Assembly: GCF_003665095.1 (NCBI RefSeq)
Contig: NZ_RCHV01000002.1
Location: 3,892,501-3,956,500, forward strand
Direction: 5' to 3'
Source of the DNA: Streptomyces sp. Z26
GTDB lineage: Bacteria > Actinomycetota > Actinomycetes > Streptomycetales > Streptomycetaceae
DNA length: 64,000 nt
In this document: positions 44,366-52,708 of the stretch, in pieces
Position numbering within the stretch: position 1 is the stretch's first letter
Layout of the letters: each line of letters begins with the position of its first letter
Translations under genes and position numbers: made by a program
The notes under the pieces: model-generated
The model's input: the letters and a program-made list of their open reading frames with translations, nothing else
Database searches by the model: none
Told to the model about the DNA's origin: nothing

Positions 44366-45046
44366 ATGGCGGACGAGAAGACGGTGACCGTCGTGCACGT
44401 GCTGCGGCACGGCGAGGTCGAGAACCCGGAGGGCGTGCTGTACGGCAGGCTCCCCGGCTACCACCTCTCCGACCTCGGCCGCCGCATGGCCGACCGGGTC
44501 GCCGAGCACCTCGCCGCGCGCGACGTCCGTCACGTCGTCGCCTCCCCGCTGGAGCGCGCGCAGGAGACCGCCGCGCCCATCGCCAAGCAGCACGGCCTGG
44601 ACACGGCGTCCGACGGGCGGCTGATCGAGGCGGCGAACGTCTTCGAGGGCCGCACCTTCGGCGTCGGTGACGGCGCCCTGCGACGCCCCGCGAACTGGCG
44701 GCACCTGCGCAACCCGTTCCGCCCGTCCTGGGGCGAGCCGTACGTCGACCAGGTCGTCCGGATGCGGGCCGCGCTGGACGCCGCCCGGGACGCCGCGTAC
44801 GGGCACGAGGCGGTGTGCGTCAGCCACCAGCTGCCGATCTGGATCCTCCGCAGCCACGCGGAGAAGCGCCGCCTCTGGCACGACCCGCGCAGCCGCGAGT
44901 GCACCCTCGCGTCGCTGACGAGCTTCACGTACCTGGGCGACCGCCTGGTGTCGGTCGGCTACGGCGAACCGGCCCGCGACCTCGTACCGGCCCATCTCCT
45001 GCCCGGCGCCAAGCCGGTGCCGGGGGCGAAGGGCCACGGGGCCTGA
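44366..45046 (+). CDS. histidine phosphatase superfamily protein
   Basis: A 226-residue phosphoglycerate-mutase-like phosphatase. The catalytic RHG is VVHVLRHGEVENPEG (His near 14), followed by LSDLGRRMADRVAEHL and VVASPLERAQETAAPI. The second catalytic His is in AVCVSHQLPIWILR. The substrate is unknown. The ATG at 44366 is chosen, with GGAGG 11 and GGAG 4 bases upstream. A GTG at 44270 overlapping the hemL stop would add a Gly/Thr-rich head of 32 residues and is a real alternative. Position hemL-phosphatase-tlpA-ccdA-resB-ccsB is conserved in Streptomyces as I recall it. A strong terminator follows. Confidence 0.9.
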   Translation: MADEKTVTVVHVLRHGEVENPEGVLYGRLPGYHLSDLGRRMADRVAEHLAARDVRHVVASPLERAQETAAPIAKQHGLDTASDGRLIEAANVFEGRTFGVGDGALRRPANWRHLRNPFRPSWGEPYVDQVVRMRAALDAARDAAYGHEAVCVSHQLPIWILRSHAEKRRLWHDPRSRECTLASLTSFTYLGDRLVSVGYGEPARDLVPAHLLPGAKPVPGAKGHGA

Positions 45047-45062
45047 CACGCGTACGGACGCG

Positions 45063-45102
45063 GGGGCCCGTACGGACGCGACGGTCCGCGCGTACGGGCC
45101 CC
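45063..45102 (+). terminator. terminator after phosphatase gene
   Basis: GGGGCCCGTAC (45063-45073) with GTACGGGCCCC (45092-45102), perfect 11-bp stem, plus inner GGAC/GTCC pairing. It separates hemL-phosphatase from the cytochrome c genes. Confidence 0.75.
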
Positions 45103-45158
45103 GTGAACGGTCCGTACACAACGGACAAGGGGGGCGAGCAAGATCCCTCGGACGCCCA

Positions 45159-45174
45159 TGCGAAACTTTTCACA
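45159..45174. promoter_or_regulatory. Rex-operator-like site at the tlpA start
   Basis: TGCGAAACTTTTCACA matches the Rex consensus TGTGAA-N4-TTCACA with one mismatch (T to C). Its last base is the A of the tlpA start codon. It is one mismatch from consensus, the same as the rex operator at 12775. Confidence 0.65.
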
Positions 45175-45776
45175 TGTTCCGAGTCCGTGCCGCCCGAAGC
45201 CGTACGACCCTGCTGGCCGCCGGAGCCGCGGCCGGGGCGCTGCTGCTGGCGGGCTGCGGTGGTGAAGACACCGGTTCGTCGTCCGGCGACACCCAGTTCG
45301 TGCAGGGCACCGGCCAGGTGACGACCGTGCCGAAGGGCAAGCGGAAGGCCGTACCGGACATCTCCGGCGAATCCGTGGACGGCGGGGAGCTGAGGCTGTC
45401 CGCGTACCGCGGCAAGATCGTCGTGCTGAACGTCTGGGGCTCCTGGTGCGCGCCCTGCCGCGCCGAGGCGCCGCACATGGCGAAGGTCGCGAAGGACACC
45501 GAGAGCAAGGGCGTCCAGTTCGTCGGCATCAACACCCGCGACCTCGACAAGGCCAACGCCAAGGCGTTCGAGCGCGGTTACGGCATCGACTACCCGAGCC
45601 TGTACGACCCCAGCGGCAAGCAGATCCTCAAGTTCCCCGAGAACAGCCTCTCCCCGCAGACCATCCCCTCCACGCTGGTCCTCGACCGCGACGGGAAGAT
45701 CGCCGTCCGCGCGCTCAAGGAACTGGGCGAGGACGATCTGCGCGCCATGCTCGACCCCCTGATCGACGAGAAGTGA
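45174..45776 (+). CDS. TlpA/ResA-like thiol-disulfide reductase lipoprotein
   Basis: A 200-residue extracytoplasmic thioredoxin. A signal peptide with lipobox ALLLAGCGGED anchors it by Cys. The thioredoxin domain has VVLNVWGSWCAPCRAEAPHM with redox Cys92 and Cys95, and the cis-Pro in QTIPSTLVLDRDG. It reduces apocytochrome c haem-binding cysteines using electrons from CcdA, encoded next. No Shine-Dalgarno precedes the ATG, and a Rex-like operator abuts it, so the mRNA may be leaderless or nearly so. First gene of tlpA-ccdA-resB-ccsB. Confidence 0.94.
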   Translation: MFRVRAARSRTTLLAAGAAAGALLLAGCGGEDTGSSSGDTQFVQGTGQVTTVPKGKRKAVPDISGESVDGGELRLSAYRGKIVVLNVWGSWCAPCRAEAPHMAKVAKDTESKGVQFVGINTRDLDKANAKAFERGYGIDYPSLYDPSGKQILKFPENSLSPQTIPSTLVLDRDGKIAVRALKELGEDDLRAMLDPLIDEK

Positions 45777-45795
45777 CCGGGGCGTGGACCGGGCC

Positions 45796-46557
45796 ATGAA
45801 CGCACTCGCGGCCACCGGCGTGAACGAGACGGTGCTCAGCGGATCGCTGCCGCTGGCACTGCCGATCGCGGTCCTCGGCGGCCTCGTGTCGTTCTTCTCC
45901 CCGTGCGTGCTGCCGCTCGTACCGGGCTACCTCAGTTACGTCACCGGGGTCAGCGGTACGGACCTCGCGGACGCCCGGCGCGGGCGGATGTTCCTCGGCT
46001 CGGCGCTGTTCGTCCTCGGCTTCACCGCCGTCTTCGTGTCGGGCGGCGCCCTCTTCGGCGGCTTCGGCGGGACGCTCCAGGAGCACCGCAAGGACATCGC
46101 GAAGGTGCTGGGGGCGCTGACGATCCTGATGGGCCTCGCGTTCATGGGCGTCATGTCGCGCTTCACCTCGCGGGAGTTCCGCTTCCACAGGAAGCCCGCG
46201 ATGGGCCTGGCGGGTGCGCCGATGCTCGGCGTGCTCTTCGGCATCGGCTGGACGCCGTGCATCGGGCCCACGCTCGCGGCGGTGCAGACCCTGGCGCTCA
46301 CCGAGGCGAGCGCGGCGCGCGGGGCGCTGCTCACGGTGGCGTACTGCCTCGGCCTCGGCGTGCCGTTCGTCGTCGCGGCGGTCGCCTTCCGGCGCACGCT
46401 GGGCGCGTTCGGCTGGGTGAAGCAGCACTACGTGTGGGTGATGCGGCTCGGCGGCGGGATGCTCGTCGTGGTGGGCGTGCTGCTGGTGACGGGGGCCTGG
46501 GACAGGATCGTTTACGAGATGCAGGTGTGGTCGTCCGACTTCACCGTGGGGATCTGA
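45796..46557 (+). CDS. ccdA: cytochrome c biogenesis protein CcdA
   Basis: A 253-residue, six-segment membrane protein that moves electrons from cytosolic thioredoxin to TlpA/ResA. The two membrane cysteines are in VSFFSPCVLPLVPGYLSYVT and GIGWTPCIGPTLAAV, both conserved. Other segments include FLGSALFVLGFTAVFVSGGA and LLTVAYCLGLGVPFVVAAVA. The ATG at 45796 is preferred; a GTG at 45784 is an alternative and neither has a strong ribosome binding site, so coupling to tlpA (19 bp upstream) is likely. The resB gene begins 5 bp after its stop. Confidence 0.95.
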   Translation: MNALAATGVNETVLSGSLPLALPIAVLGGLVSFFSPCVLPLVPGYLSYVTGVSGTDLADARRGRMFLGSALFVLGFTAVFVSGGALFGGFGGTLQEHRKDIAKVLGALTILMGLAFMGVMSRFTSREFRFHRKPAMGLAGAPMLGVLFGIGWTPCIGPTLAAVQTLALTEASAARGALLTVAYCLGLGVPFVVAAVAFRRTLGAFGWVKQHYVWVMRLGGGMLVVVGVLLVTGAWDRIVYEMQVWSSDFTVGI

Positions 46558-46562
46558 GCGCG

Positions 46563-48491
46563 ATGAGCGATGACGTGACCAAGGGCCGCGGCGACTCCTC
46601 CGTGGCCGTCGAGGAGACGGCGGCGGACGGCGACGCGGCGGCGGCGGACCGCGAGGTACGTACGGCGGACGGGGAGCCGGGGTCCGGTGGGGACTTGGGC
46701 CCCGAGCCGGAGACGGACGCCGGTGAGGACGCGGCCCGTTCGCAGCTGTCCACCGCGCCCGTCGACGACGACGATGCCGCCGCCGACCGGGCGCGGACCG
46801 CGGGCGGCGGCTCCTTCGGCGGCGCCCGCGCCCCGGGCCCCGTGGGCGGCGCCCTCTGGCTGGCGCGCGAACTGACCGGCTGGGCGCGGTGGTTCTGGCG
46901 CCAGCTGACGTCGATGCGGGTCGCGCTGATCCTGCTGTTCCTGCTCTCCCTCGCGGCCGTGCCGGGCTCGTTGATCCCGCAGACGCCGGTCGACGCCGTC
47001 AAGGTCGACGTGTTCAAGCGGCAGCACGACACCGTGGCGCCGCTCTACGAGAAGCTCCAGCTGTTCGACGTCTACACCTCGGTGTGGTTCTCCGCGATCT
47101 ACATCCTGCTGTTCGTCTCCCTGGCGGGCTGCATCGTGCCGCGCAGCTGGCAGTTCGTCGGCCAGCTCCGCGCCCGCCCGCCGCGCGCCCCGCGCCGACT
47201 GGACCGGATGCCCGCGTACACCACCTGGCACACCGACGCCGCACCCGACCACGTGCGCGACGCCGCCCGTACGCTGCTGGGCGGCAAGCGGTTCCGCGTG
47301 CACGCGGAGGGCGACGCGGTCGCCGCCGAGAAGGGCTACCTGCGGGAGGCGGGCAACCTCCTCTTCCACATCGCCCTCATCGTGCTGCTGCTGGCCTTCG
47401 CCGCCGGACAGCTGTGGAAGTCCGAGGGCGGCAAGCTGATCATCCAGGGCGACGGCTTCTCCAACACCCTCACCCAGTACGACGACTTCAAGTCCGGCTC
47501 CCTCTTCAGCTCCGACGACCTGGACTCCTTCGGCTTCCGGCTGGAGGACTTCACCGCCACGTACGCGAAGGACGGCCCGGACGCGACGACGCCCCGCGAC
47601 TACCGCGCGGACATCACGTACTGGGAGGGCGCGGACGGCGAGGAGAAGAAGTCCGCGATCGAGATGAACCACCCGCTGGAGGTGGGCGGTTCCAAGGTGT
47701 ACCTGCTCGCCCACGGCTTCGCGCCGGTCGTCACCGTCAAGGACGGCAAGGGCGACGTCGCGTACCGCGGGCCCGTCGCGTTCCTCCCGCAGGACACCAA
47801 CCTCACCTCCAGCGGCGTCGTCAAGGTCACCGACTACCGCGACGCGAAGGGCCGCCGGGACCAGCTCGGCTTCCAGGGTTTCTTCGTGCCGACCTTCGGC
47901 GGCGCCAACTCCGGCACGATGTTCTCCCAGTCGCCCGAGCTGAACTTCCCGGTGCTCTTCCTCACCGCGTACCGGGGCGACCTGGGGCTGGACTCCGGGC
48001 TGGCGCAGAACGTGTACCAGCTCGACACCGACAACATGAAGCAGTTCAAGGCCGACGACGGCCGCGCGCTCGCACAGAAGATCCTCCCCGGCGAGACGAT
48101 GGAACTGCCGGACGGCGCGGGCTCCCTGAAGTTCGAGGGCGTCAAGCAGTGGGCCAACTTCCAGGTCTCCCACCAGGTCGGCAACGGCTGGGCGCTGGGC
48201 GGCGCGCTCGCCGCAGTCGCCGGGCTGGCGGGCTCGCTGTTCATCCAGCGGCGCCGCGTGTGGGTGCGCGCGGTCGCCGGACCCGACGGCCGTACGGTGG
48301 TGGAGATGGCCGGACTCGGCCGCAGCGAGTCGGCGCGGCTCCCCGAGGAGCTGTCCGACCTCGCGACGAGCATGCAGGCCGAGGCGCCCGCGGTGGCGGG
48401 ACCCGCCGACGGGACACCTTCCGACGGGACACCTTCCGACGGAACACCTTCCGAAGACGCTGAAGAAGCTGCTGAAGGAGCAGGCAAGTGA
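46563..48491 (+). CDS. resB: cytochrome c biogenesis protein ResB
   Basis: A 642-residue System II haem-delivery protein that works with CcsB/ResC. About 100 acidic, low-complexity N-terminal residues precede the first segment (MRVALILLFLLSLAAVPGSL, then IPQTPVDAVKVD). Two more segments occur near ISAIYILLFVSLAGCIVPRS-like and LLFHIALIVLLLAFAAGQLW. A large extracytoplasmic domain follows (about 290-535) and a last segment is ALGGALAAVAGLAGSLFIQR. The C-terminal cytosolic tail ends in three DGTPS repeats. The long N-terminal extension is typical of streptomycete ResB. Stop overlaps the ccsB GTG. Confidence 0.93.
   Translation: MSDDVTKGRGDSSVAVEETAADGDAAAADREVRTADGEPGSGGDLGPEPETDAGEDAARSQLSTAPVDDDDAAADRARTAGGGSFGGARAPGPVGGALWLARELTGWARWFWRQLTSMRVALILLFLLSLAAVPGSLIPQTPVDAVKVDVFKRQHDTVAPLYEKLQLFDVYTSVWFSAIYILLFVSLAGCIVPRSWQFVGQLRARPPRAPRRLDRMPAYTTWHTDAAPDHVRDAARTLLGGKRFRVHAEGDAVAAEKGYLREAGNLLFHIALIVLLLAFAAGQLWKSEGGKLIIQGDGFSNTLTQYDDFKSGSLFSSDDLDSFGFRLEDFTATYAKDGPDATTPRDYRADITYWEGADGEEKKSAIEMNHPLEVGGSKVYLLAHGFAPVVTVKDGKGDVAYRGPVAFLPQDTNLTSSGVVKVTDYRDAKGRRDQLGFQGFFVPTFGGANSGTMFSQSPELNFPVLFLTAYRGDLGLDSGLAQNVYQLDTDNMKQFKADDGRALAQKILPGETMELPDGAGSLKFEGVKQWANFQVSHQVGNGWALGGALAAVAGLAGSLFIQRRRVWVRAVAGPDGRTVVEMAGLGRSESARLPEELSDLATSMQAEAPAVAGPADGTPSDGTPSDGTPSEDAEEAAEGAGK
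48408..48452 (+). repeat. 15-bp tandem repeat near resB 3' end
   Basis: GACGGGACACCTTCC at 48408-48422 and 48423-48437, then GACGGAACACCTTCC at 48438-48452. In frame; encodes DGTPS three times, starting 28 codons before the resB stop. Confidence 0.9.
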
Positions 48492-49621
48492 CCATCCTCG
48501 CTGCCGCACAGAACGAGAATCTCGCCGAGATCAGCAACTACCTGATCTACTCGGCGATGGCCGTCTACGTCCTCGCCTTCTCCGCGCACATCGCGGAGTG
48601 GGTCTTCGGCAGCCGCAGCAAGGTCGCCCGTACGGCCGCCGCGCTCACCGCCACGGGCGCCGACTCCGACCCGGACCCGGCCGCCGACACCGCCGCCGCA
48701 CCGGCCCCGGCCGTGACCGTACGGAAGGGCGGCACCACCTCCGTACTGGAACGGCCCGGCGCCGCCCGCCCCAAGGTCGTCGTACGCTCCGCCGCGGGCC
48801 GCCGCGGCGACCTCCCGGACGGGCCCGGCGCGGCGGGCGGCGACGAACAGGGCGACCTGTACGGGCGGGTGGCCGTCTCGCTCACCGTGCTCGCGTTCCT
48901 GCTGCACGCGGGCAGCGTGCTGACGCGCTCCCTGTCGGTGGGGCGCGCGCCCTGGGGCAACATGTACGAGTTCTCGACGGCCTTCTCCATGGTCGCCGTG
49001 GGCGCGTACCTCGCGTTCCTCCTCGCCCGGAAGGACATCCGCTGGATCGGCCTGCCGCTGATCACCACCGTCCTGCTGGACCTCGGGCTCGCCGTCACCG
49101 TGCTGTACACGGAGAGCACGCAGCTGGTGCCCGCGCTCGACTCGTACTGGCTGTGGATCCACGTCTCCCTCGCCATCGTCTGCGGCGCGCTCTTCTACCT
49201 CGGCTTCGTCGCCACCGCGCTCTACCTCTTCCGCGACCGCTACGAGACCAAGCTGCTCGCCGGGGAGACCCCCTCGCGCGCGGCCACTTCGGTGCTGGAG
49301 CGGCTGCCGTCGGCGTCCTCGCTGGACAAGTTCGCGTACCGGGTGAACGCGGCGGTCTTCCCCTTCTGGACGTTCACGATCGTCGCGGGCGCCATCTGGG
49401 CGGGCGACGCCTGGGGCCGCTACTGGGGCTGGGACCCCAAGGAGGTCTGGTCGTTCATCACCTGGGTCGCGTACGCCTGCTACCTGCACGCGCGGGCCAC
49501 GGCCGGATGGAAGGGGCGCAAGGCCGCCTACCTCGCGCTGGTCGCGTTCGCCTGCTTCCTCTTCAACTACTACGGCGTCAACATCTTCGTGACCGGCAAG
49601 CACTCGTACGCGGGCGTCTGA
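48488..49621 (+). CDS. ccsB: cytochrome c biogenesis protein CcsB (CcsA/ResC family)
   Basis: A 377-residue polytopic protein, haem-handling partner of ResB. The tryptophan-rich WWD signature is RYWGWDPKEVWSFITWVAYA, with flanking His in YLHARAT and the membrane His in AFLLHAGSVLTRSL. Residues about 45-120 form an Ala/Pro-rich cytosolic loop. The complex attaches haem to CxxCH motifs of apocytochromes outside the membrane. The GTG overlaps the resB stop, fixing the start. It is the last gene of the operon; the bidirectional terminator at 49696 follows. Confidence 0.95.
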   Translation: MTILAAAQNENLAEISNYLIYSAMAVYVLAFSAHIAEWVFGSRSKVARTAAALTATGADSDPDPAADTAAAPAPAVTVRKGGTTSVLERPGAARPKVVVRSAAGRRGDLPDGPGAAGGDEQGDLYGRVAVSLTVLAFLLHAGSVLTRSLSVGRAPWGNMYEFSTAFSMVAVGAYLAFLLARKDIRWIGLPLITTVLLDLGLAVTVLYTESTQLVPALDSYWLWIHVSLAIVCGALFYLGFVATALYLFRDRYETKLLAGETPSRAATSVLERLPSASSLDKFAYRVNAAVFPFWTFTIVAGAIWAGDAWGRYWGWDPKEVWSFITWVAYACYLHARATAGWKGRKAAYLALVAFACFLFNYYGVNIFVTGKHSYAGV

Positions 49622-49695
49622 GCCCGGCTGGTCCGGGCCTCGCCGGTCCGGATGTCCCCGGCCTGCGTCCCACCGGTCCGTGGTCCGCGCGCCAA

Positions 49696-49738
49696 GCGCC
49701 CGGCCCCGGTGCCCCGTTCGGGGCCCGGGGCCGGGCGC
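49696..49738. terminator. bidirectional terminator between ccsB and PLDc_N gene
   Basis: GCGCCCGGCCCC (49696-49707) with GGGGCCGGGCGC (49727-49738), perfect 12-bp stem with inner GCCCC/GGGGC pairing, between convergent genes. Confidence 0.8.
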
Positions 49739-49789
49739 GTTTCCGGGTGCCGGTGCGGGCGGTCGGGCCCGTGGCCGTCGTCGTGTCGC

Positions 49790-50146
49790 TCAGGCGCCGG
49801 CCGGGGGCGGGGTCTCGTCGGGGCCCTCCTGGCCCGCGTTCCCGCCGTTCCGCCTGCGGCGCGCCTCCTCGTCGTCCTTGATCTTCTTGAGGAACTCCGG
49901 GTTGTCGTCCGGAGCCACCCAGCGCCGCTCCTGCGGACTCGTCGCCCCGTACGGCGCGTTCCGCCGCGGGCGGCCGACCGCGAACCACGCCACCGGGCCG
50001 ACCAGCACCTGCCCGAAGAGCAGCACGATCAGCACCCAGGCCAGCTTCGGCAGCTTCCGCACCTCCGACTCCGGGGTGTTGAGGCAGTCGATGAAGGCGT
50101 AGATCCACACCGCCAGGACCAGTAGGAACGGCAGATACCTGAGCAT
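49790..50146 (-). CDS. PLD nuclease N-terminal (PLDc_N) domain membrane protein
   Basis: A 118-residue protein with two hydrophobic segments, YLPFLLVLAVWIYAFIDCLN and LAWVLIVLLFGQVLVGPVAW, separated by the conserved E/R-x-LPK linker. This is the PLDc_N domain found alone in many actinobacterial small membrane proteins and at the N terminus of cardiolipin synthases. The C-terminal 55 residues are charged and cytosolic (EFLKKIKDDEEARRRRNGG) and end Pro-rich. No catalytic HKD motif exists, so it is not a phospholipase. The function is unknown. The gene is divergent from the menaquinone decarboxylase gene. Confidence 0.88.
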   Translation of the reverse strand: MLRYLPFLLVLAVWIYAFIDCLNTPESEVRKLPKLAWVLIVLLFGQVLVGPVAWFAVGRPRRNAPYGATSPQERRWVAPDDNPEFLKKIKDDEEARRRRNGGNAGQEGPDETPPPAGA

Positions 50147-50255
50147 GTGGAGCGCCCCCTGGGTATGAGCGGTTGGCGGCGTGGACAGGCCGAGCGCGGC
50201 GGCCGTACAGGGCCAGCGTAACGGCCCCGGAAGGCCATGGCTGATACTGGGGCGT

Positions 50256-51707
50256 ATGGCATACGACGATCTCCGCTCGCTGCTGCGGGCCCTCGACCGC
50301 GACGGCGACCTCAAGCGGATCAAGGCGGAGGTCGATCCCCGGCTGGAGATCGGGGAGATCGTCGACCGGGTGCAGAAGGACGGTGGCCCGGCGCTCCTCT
50401 TCGAGAACGTACGGGGCACCTCGATCCCGCTGGCCATGAACGTCTTCGGCACCGACCGCCGTCTCCTCAAGGCGCTCGGCCTCGGTTCGTACGAGGAGAT
50501 CAGCGAGAAGATCGGCGGCCTCCTCAAGCCGGAACTGCCGCAGGGCTTCGTCGGGATGCGCGAGGCGTTCGGGAAGCTCGGCGCGATGGCGCACGTGCCG
50601 CCGCGGAAGGTGAAGGAAGGGCCCGTCCAGGACGTCGTCCTCCAGGGCGACGACGTCGACCTCGACGCGCTGCCCGCGCTGTTCACCTGGCCCGAGGACG
50701 GCGGGTACTTCTTCAACCTCGGCCTCACGCACACCAAGGACCCGGAGACCGGCGTACGCAACCTCGGCCTCTACCGCCTCCAGCGGCACGACCGGCGCAC
50801 CATCGGCATGCACTGGCAGATCCACAAGGACAGCCGGAACCACTACCAGGTGGCCGCCCGCCGTGGCGAGAAGCTGCCCGTCGCGATCGCCTTCGGCTGC
50901 CCGCCCGCCGTGACGTACGCCGCGACCGCTCCGCTGCCGGGCGACATCGACGAGTACCTCTTCGCGGGCTTCACCCAGGGCAAGCGGATCGAGATGGTCG
51001 ACTGCAAGACCGTGCCGCTCCAGGTGCCCGCCGCCGCCGAAGTGGTGCTGGAGGGCTGGCTGGAGCCGGGGGAGACGCTGCCGGAGGGGCCGTTCGGCGA
51101 CCACACCGGCTTCTACACGCCGCAGGAGGACTTCCCCGCGCTCCGCATCGACTGCGTGACCATGCGGAAGCGGCCGCTGCTCCAGTCGATCGTCGTGGGA
51201 CGGCCGCCGACGGAGGACGGGCCGCTGGGGCGGGCGACGGAGCGCTTCTTCCTGCCCCTGCTCAAGATCATCATCCCGGACATCGTGGACTACCACCTGC
51301 CGGAGGCGGGCGGCTTCCACAACTGCATCATCGTCTCGATCGACAAGAAGTACCCCAAGCACGCGCAGAAGATCATGCACGCCATCTGGGGCGCGCACAT
51401 GCTCTCCCTGGAGAAGCTGATCGTGGTGGTGGACGCCGACTGCGACGTCCACGACCTGCACGACGTCGCCTGGCGCGCGCTCGGCAACGTCGACTACGCC
51501 CGCGACCTGTCCGTCGTCGAAGGCCCCGTCGACCATCTCGACCACTCCTCCTACCAGCAGTTCTGGGGTGGCAAGGCGGGCGTCGACGCCACCGCCAAGT
51601 GGACCGGTGAGGGGTACACGCGGGACGGCGGCTGGCCGCGGATGATCGAGTCCGACCCGGAGACGGCCCGGCTGGTCACCGAACGCTGGAAGGAGTACGG
51701 CCTGTGA
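50256..51707 (+). CDS. menaquinone biosynthesis decarboxylase, UbiD family
   Basis: A 483-residue UbiD-type decarboxylase that uses prenylated FMN made by the UbiX-like protein encoded nearby. Family blocks are DPRLEIGEIVDRVQKDGGPA, LGLYRLQRHDRRTIGMHWQI with the prFMN/Mn-binding residues, GEKLPVAIAFGCPPAVTYAA, and EGPFGDHTGFYTPQEDFPA with the catalytic Glu. In the futalosine route it is thought to remove the carboxyl group from the prenylated naphthoate. The ATG at 50256 is chosen. Its stop overlaps the start of mqnP (GTGA), which supports the assignment to menaquinone synthesis. Confidence 0.93.
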   Translation: MAYDDLRSLLRALDRDGDLKRIKAEVDPRLEIGEIVDRVQKDGGPALLFENVRGTSIPLAMNVFGTDRRLLKALGLGSYEEISEKIGGLLKPELPQGFVGMREAFGKLGAMAHVPPRKVKEGPVQDVVLQGDDVDLDALPALFTWPEDGGYFFNLGLTHTKDPETGVRNLGLYRLQRHDRRTIGMHWQIHKDSRNHYQVAARRGEKLPVAIAFGCPPAVTYAATAPLPGDIDEYLFAGFTQGKRIEMVDCKTVPLQVPAAAEVVLEGWLEPGETLPEGPFGDHTGFYTPQEDFPALRIDCVTMRKRPLLQSIVVGRPPTEDGPLGRATERFFLPLLKIIIPDIVDYHLPEAGGFHNCIIVSIDKKYPKHAQKIMHAIWGAHMLSLEKLIVVVDADCDVHDLHDVAWRALGNVDYARDLSVVEGPVDHLDHSSYQQFWGGKAGVDATAKWTGEGYTRDGGWPRMIESDPETARLVTERWKEYGL

Positions 51708-52627
51708 GCACCGCCGACGGCCTGCCCGTGCGCGACGAGGCGGCACGGCCCGACACCGGGCGGGTGCGCGCCTTCCTGCGGCTCGTCATGATCGAACACT
51801 CCGTGTTCGCGCTGCCGTTCGCGTACATCGCCGCGCTCGTCGCGATGTACCACGAGGACTCGTCCGTCCACTGGCGCCAACTCCTCCTCGTCACCGTCGC
51901 GATGGTGTCCCTGCGGACCTTCGCCATGGCCGCGAACCGGATCATCGACCGCGAGATCGACGCCCGTAACCCGCGCACCGCGGGCCGCGAACTGGTCACC
52001 GGCGCCGTCTCCGTACGGACCGCCTGGACCGGCTCGCTCGTCTCCGTCGTGATCTTCCTGACGTCGTGCGCCCTGCTGAACCCCCTCTGCCTCGCGCTCG
52101 CACCCGTCGCGGTCGTGCCGATGGTCGTGTATCCGTACGGCAAGCGGTTCACCGACTTCCCGCACGCGATCCTCGGTCTCGCGCAGGCCATCGGCCCGGT
52201 CGGCGCCTGGATCGCGGTGACCGGCGCCTGGTCCTGGGACGCGGTGGCCCTCGGTCTGGCCATCGGCATATGGATCGGTGGCTTCGACCTGATCTACGCC
52301 TGCCAGGACGTCGCCGCCGACCGCACCCAGGGCGTACGGTCCTTCCCCGCGCGCTTCGGCGTCGCCGCCGCGCTGCACGGCGCGCGGCTCTGCCATGTGC
52401 TGACGGTGGCGCTGCTGGCGCTGTTCGGCGCGGTCACCGGCGCCGGGCCGCTCTACTGGGTGGGCCTGGCGATCGTGGTGGGCGCCTTCTGCTACGAGCA
52501 CTCCGTCGTACGGCCCACGGATCTGTCCCGGCTGAACCGGGCCTTCTTCACGGTCAACGGCGTCATCGGCATCGTCCTCTTCGTCTTCGCCCTGCTGGAC
52601 CTGGTGGTGCGCGGCTTCTCCGCGTAG
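51704..52627 (+). CDS. mqnP: menaquinone biosynthesis prenyltransferase MqnP, UbiA family
   Basis: A 307-residue membrane prenyltransferase with about eight or nine segments. The first Asp-rich motif is AANRIIDREIDARNPRTAGR (NxxxDxxxD), and the second is DLIYACQDVAADRTQGVRSF (DxxxD). Together they bind Mg2+-polyprenyl diphosphate. It attaches the isoprenoid tail to the futalosine-pathway naphthoate. GTG start overlapping the decarboxylase stop. A perfect hairpin terminator follows at 52679. Gene order decarboxylase-mqnP-(rhomboid)-UbiX-AsnC-mqnE matches what I recall for S. coelicolor. Confidence 0.95.
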   Translation: MSTADGLPVRDEAARPDTGRVRAFLRLVMIEHSVFALPFAYIAALVAMYHEDSSVHWRQLLLVTVAMVSLRTFAMAANRIIDREIDARNPRTAGRELVTGAVSVRTAWTGSLVSVVIFLTSCALLNPLCLALAPVAVVPMVVYPYGKRFTDFPHAILGLAQAIGPVGAWIAVTGAWSWDAVALGLAIGIWIGGFDLIYACQDVAADRTQGVRSFPARFGVAAALHGARLCHVLTVALLALFGAVTGAGPLYWVGLAIVVGAFCYEHSVVRPTDLSRLNRAFFTVNGVIGIVLFVFALLDLVVRGFSA

Positions 52628-52678
52628 GACCTCTCTGAGCAGGACTGCTCCGCGGAGGAGCGGGAGGAGGGTCCGTCC

Positions 52679-52708
52679 GCCGGGGCCCCGGTCTGTCAGG
52701 GCCCCGGC
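52679..52708. terminator. bidirectional terminator between mqnP and rhomboid gene
   Basis: GCCGGGGCCC (52679-52688) with GGGCCCCGGC (52699-52708), perfect 10-bp stem, abutting the rhomboid stop. Confidence 0.75.
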
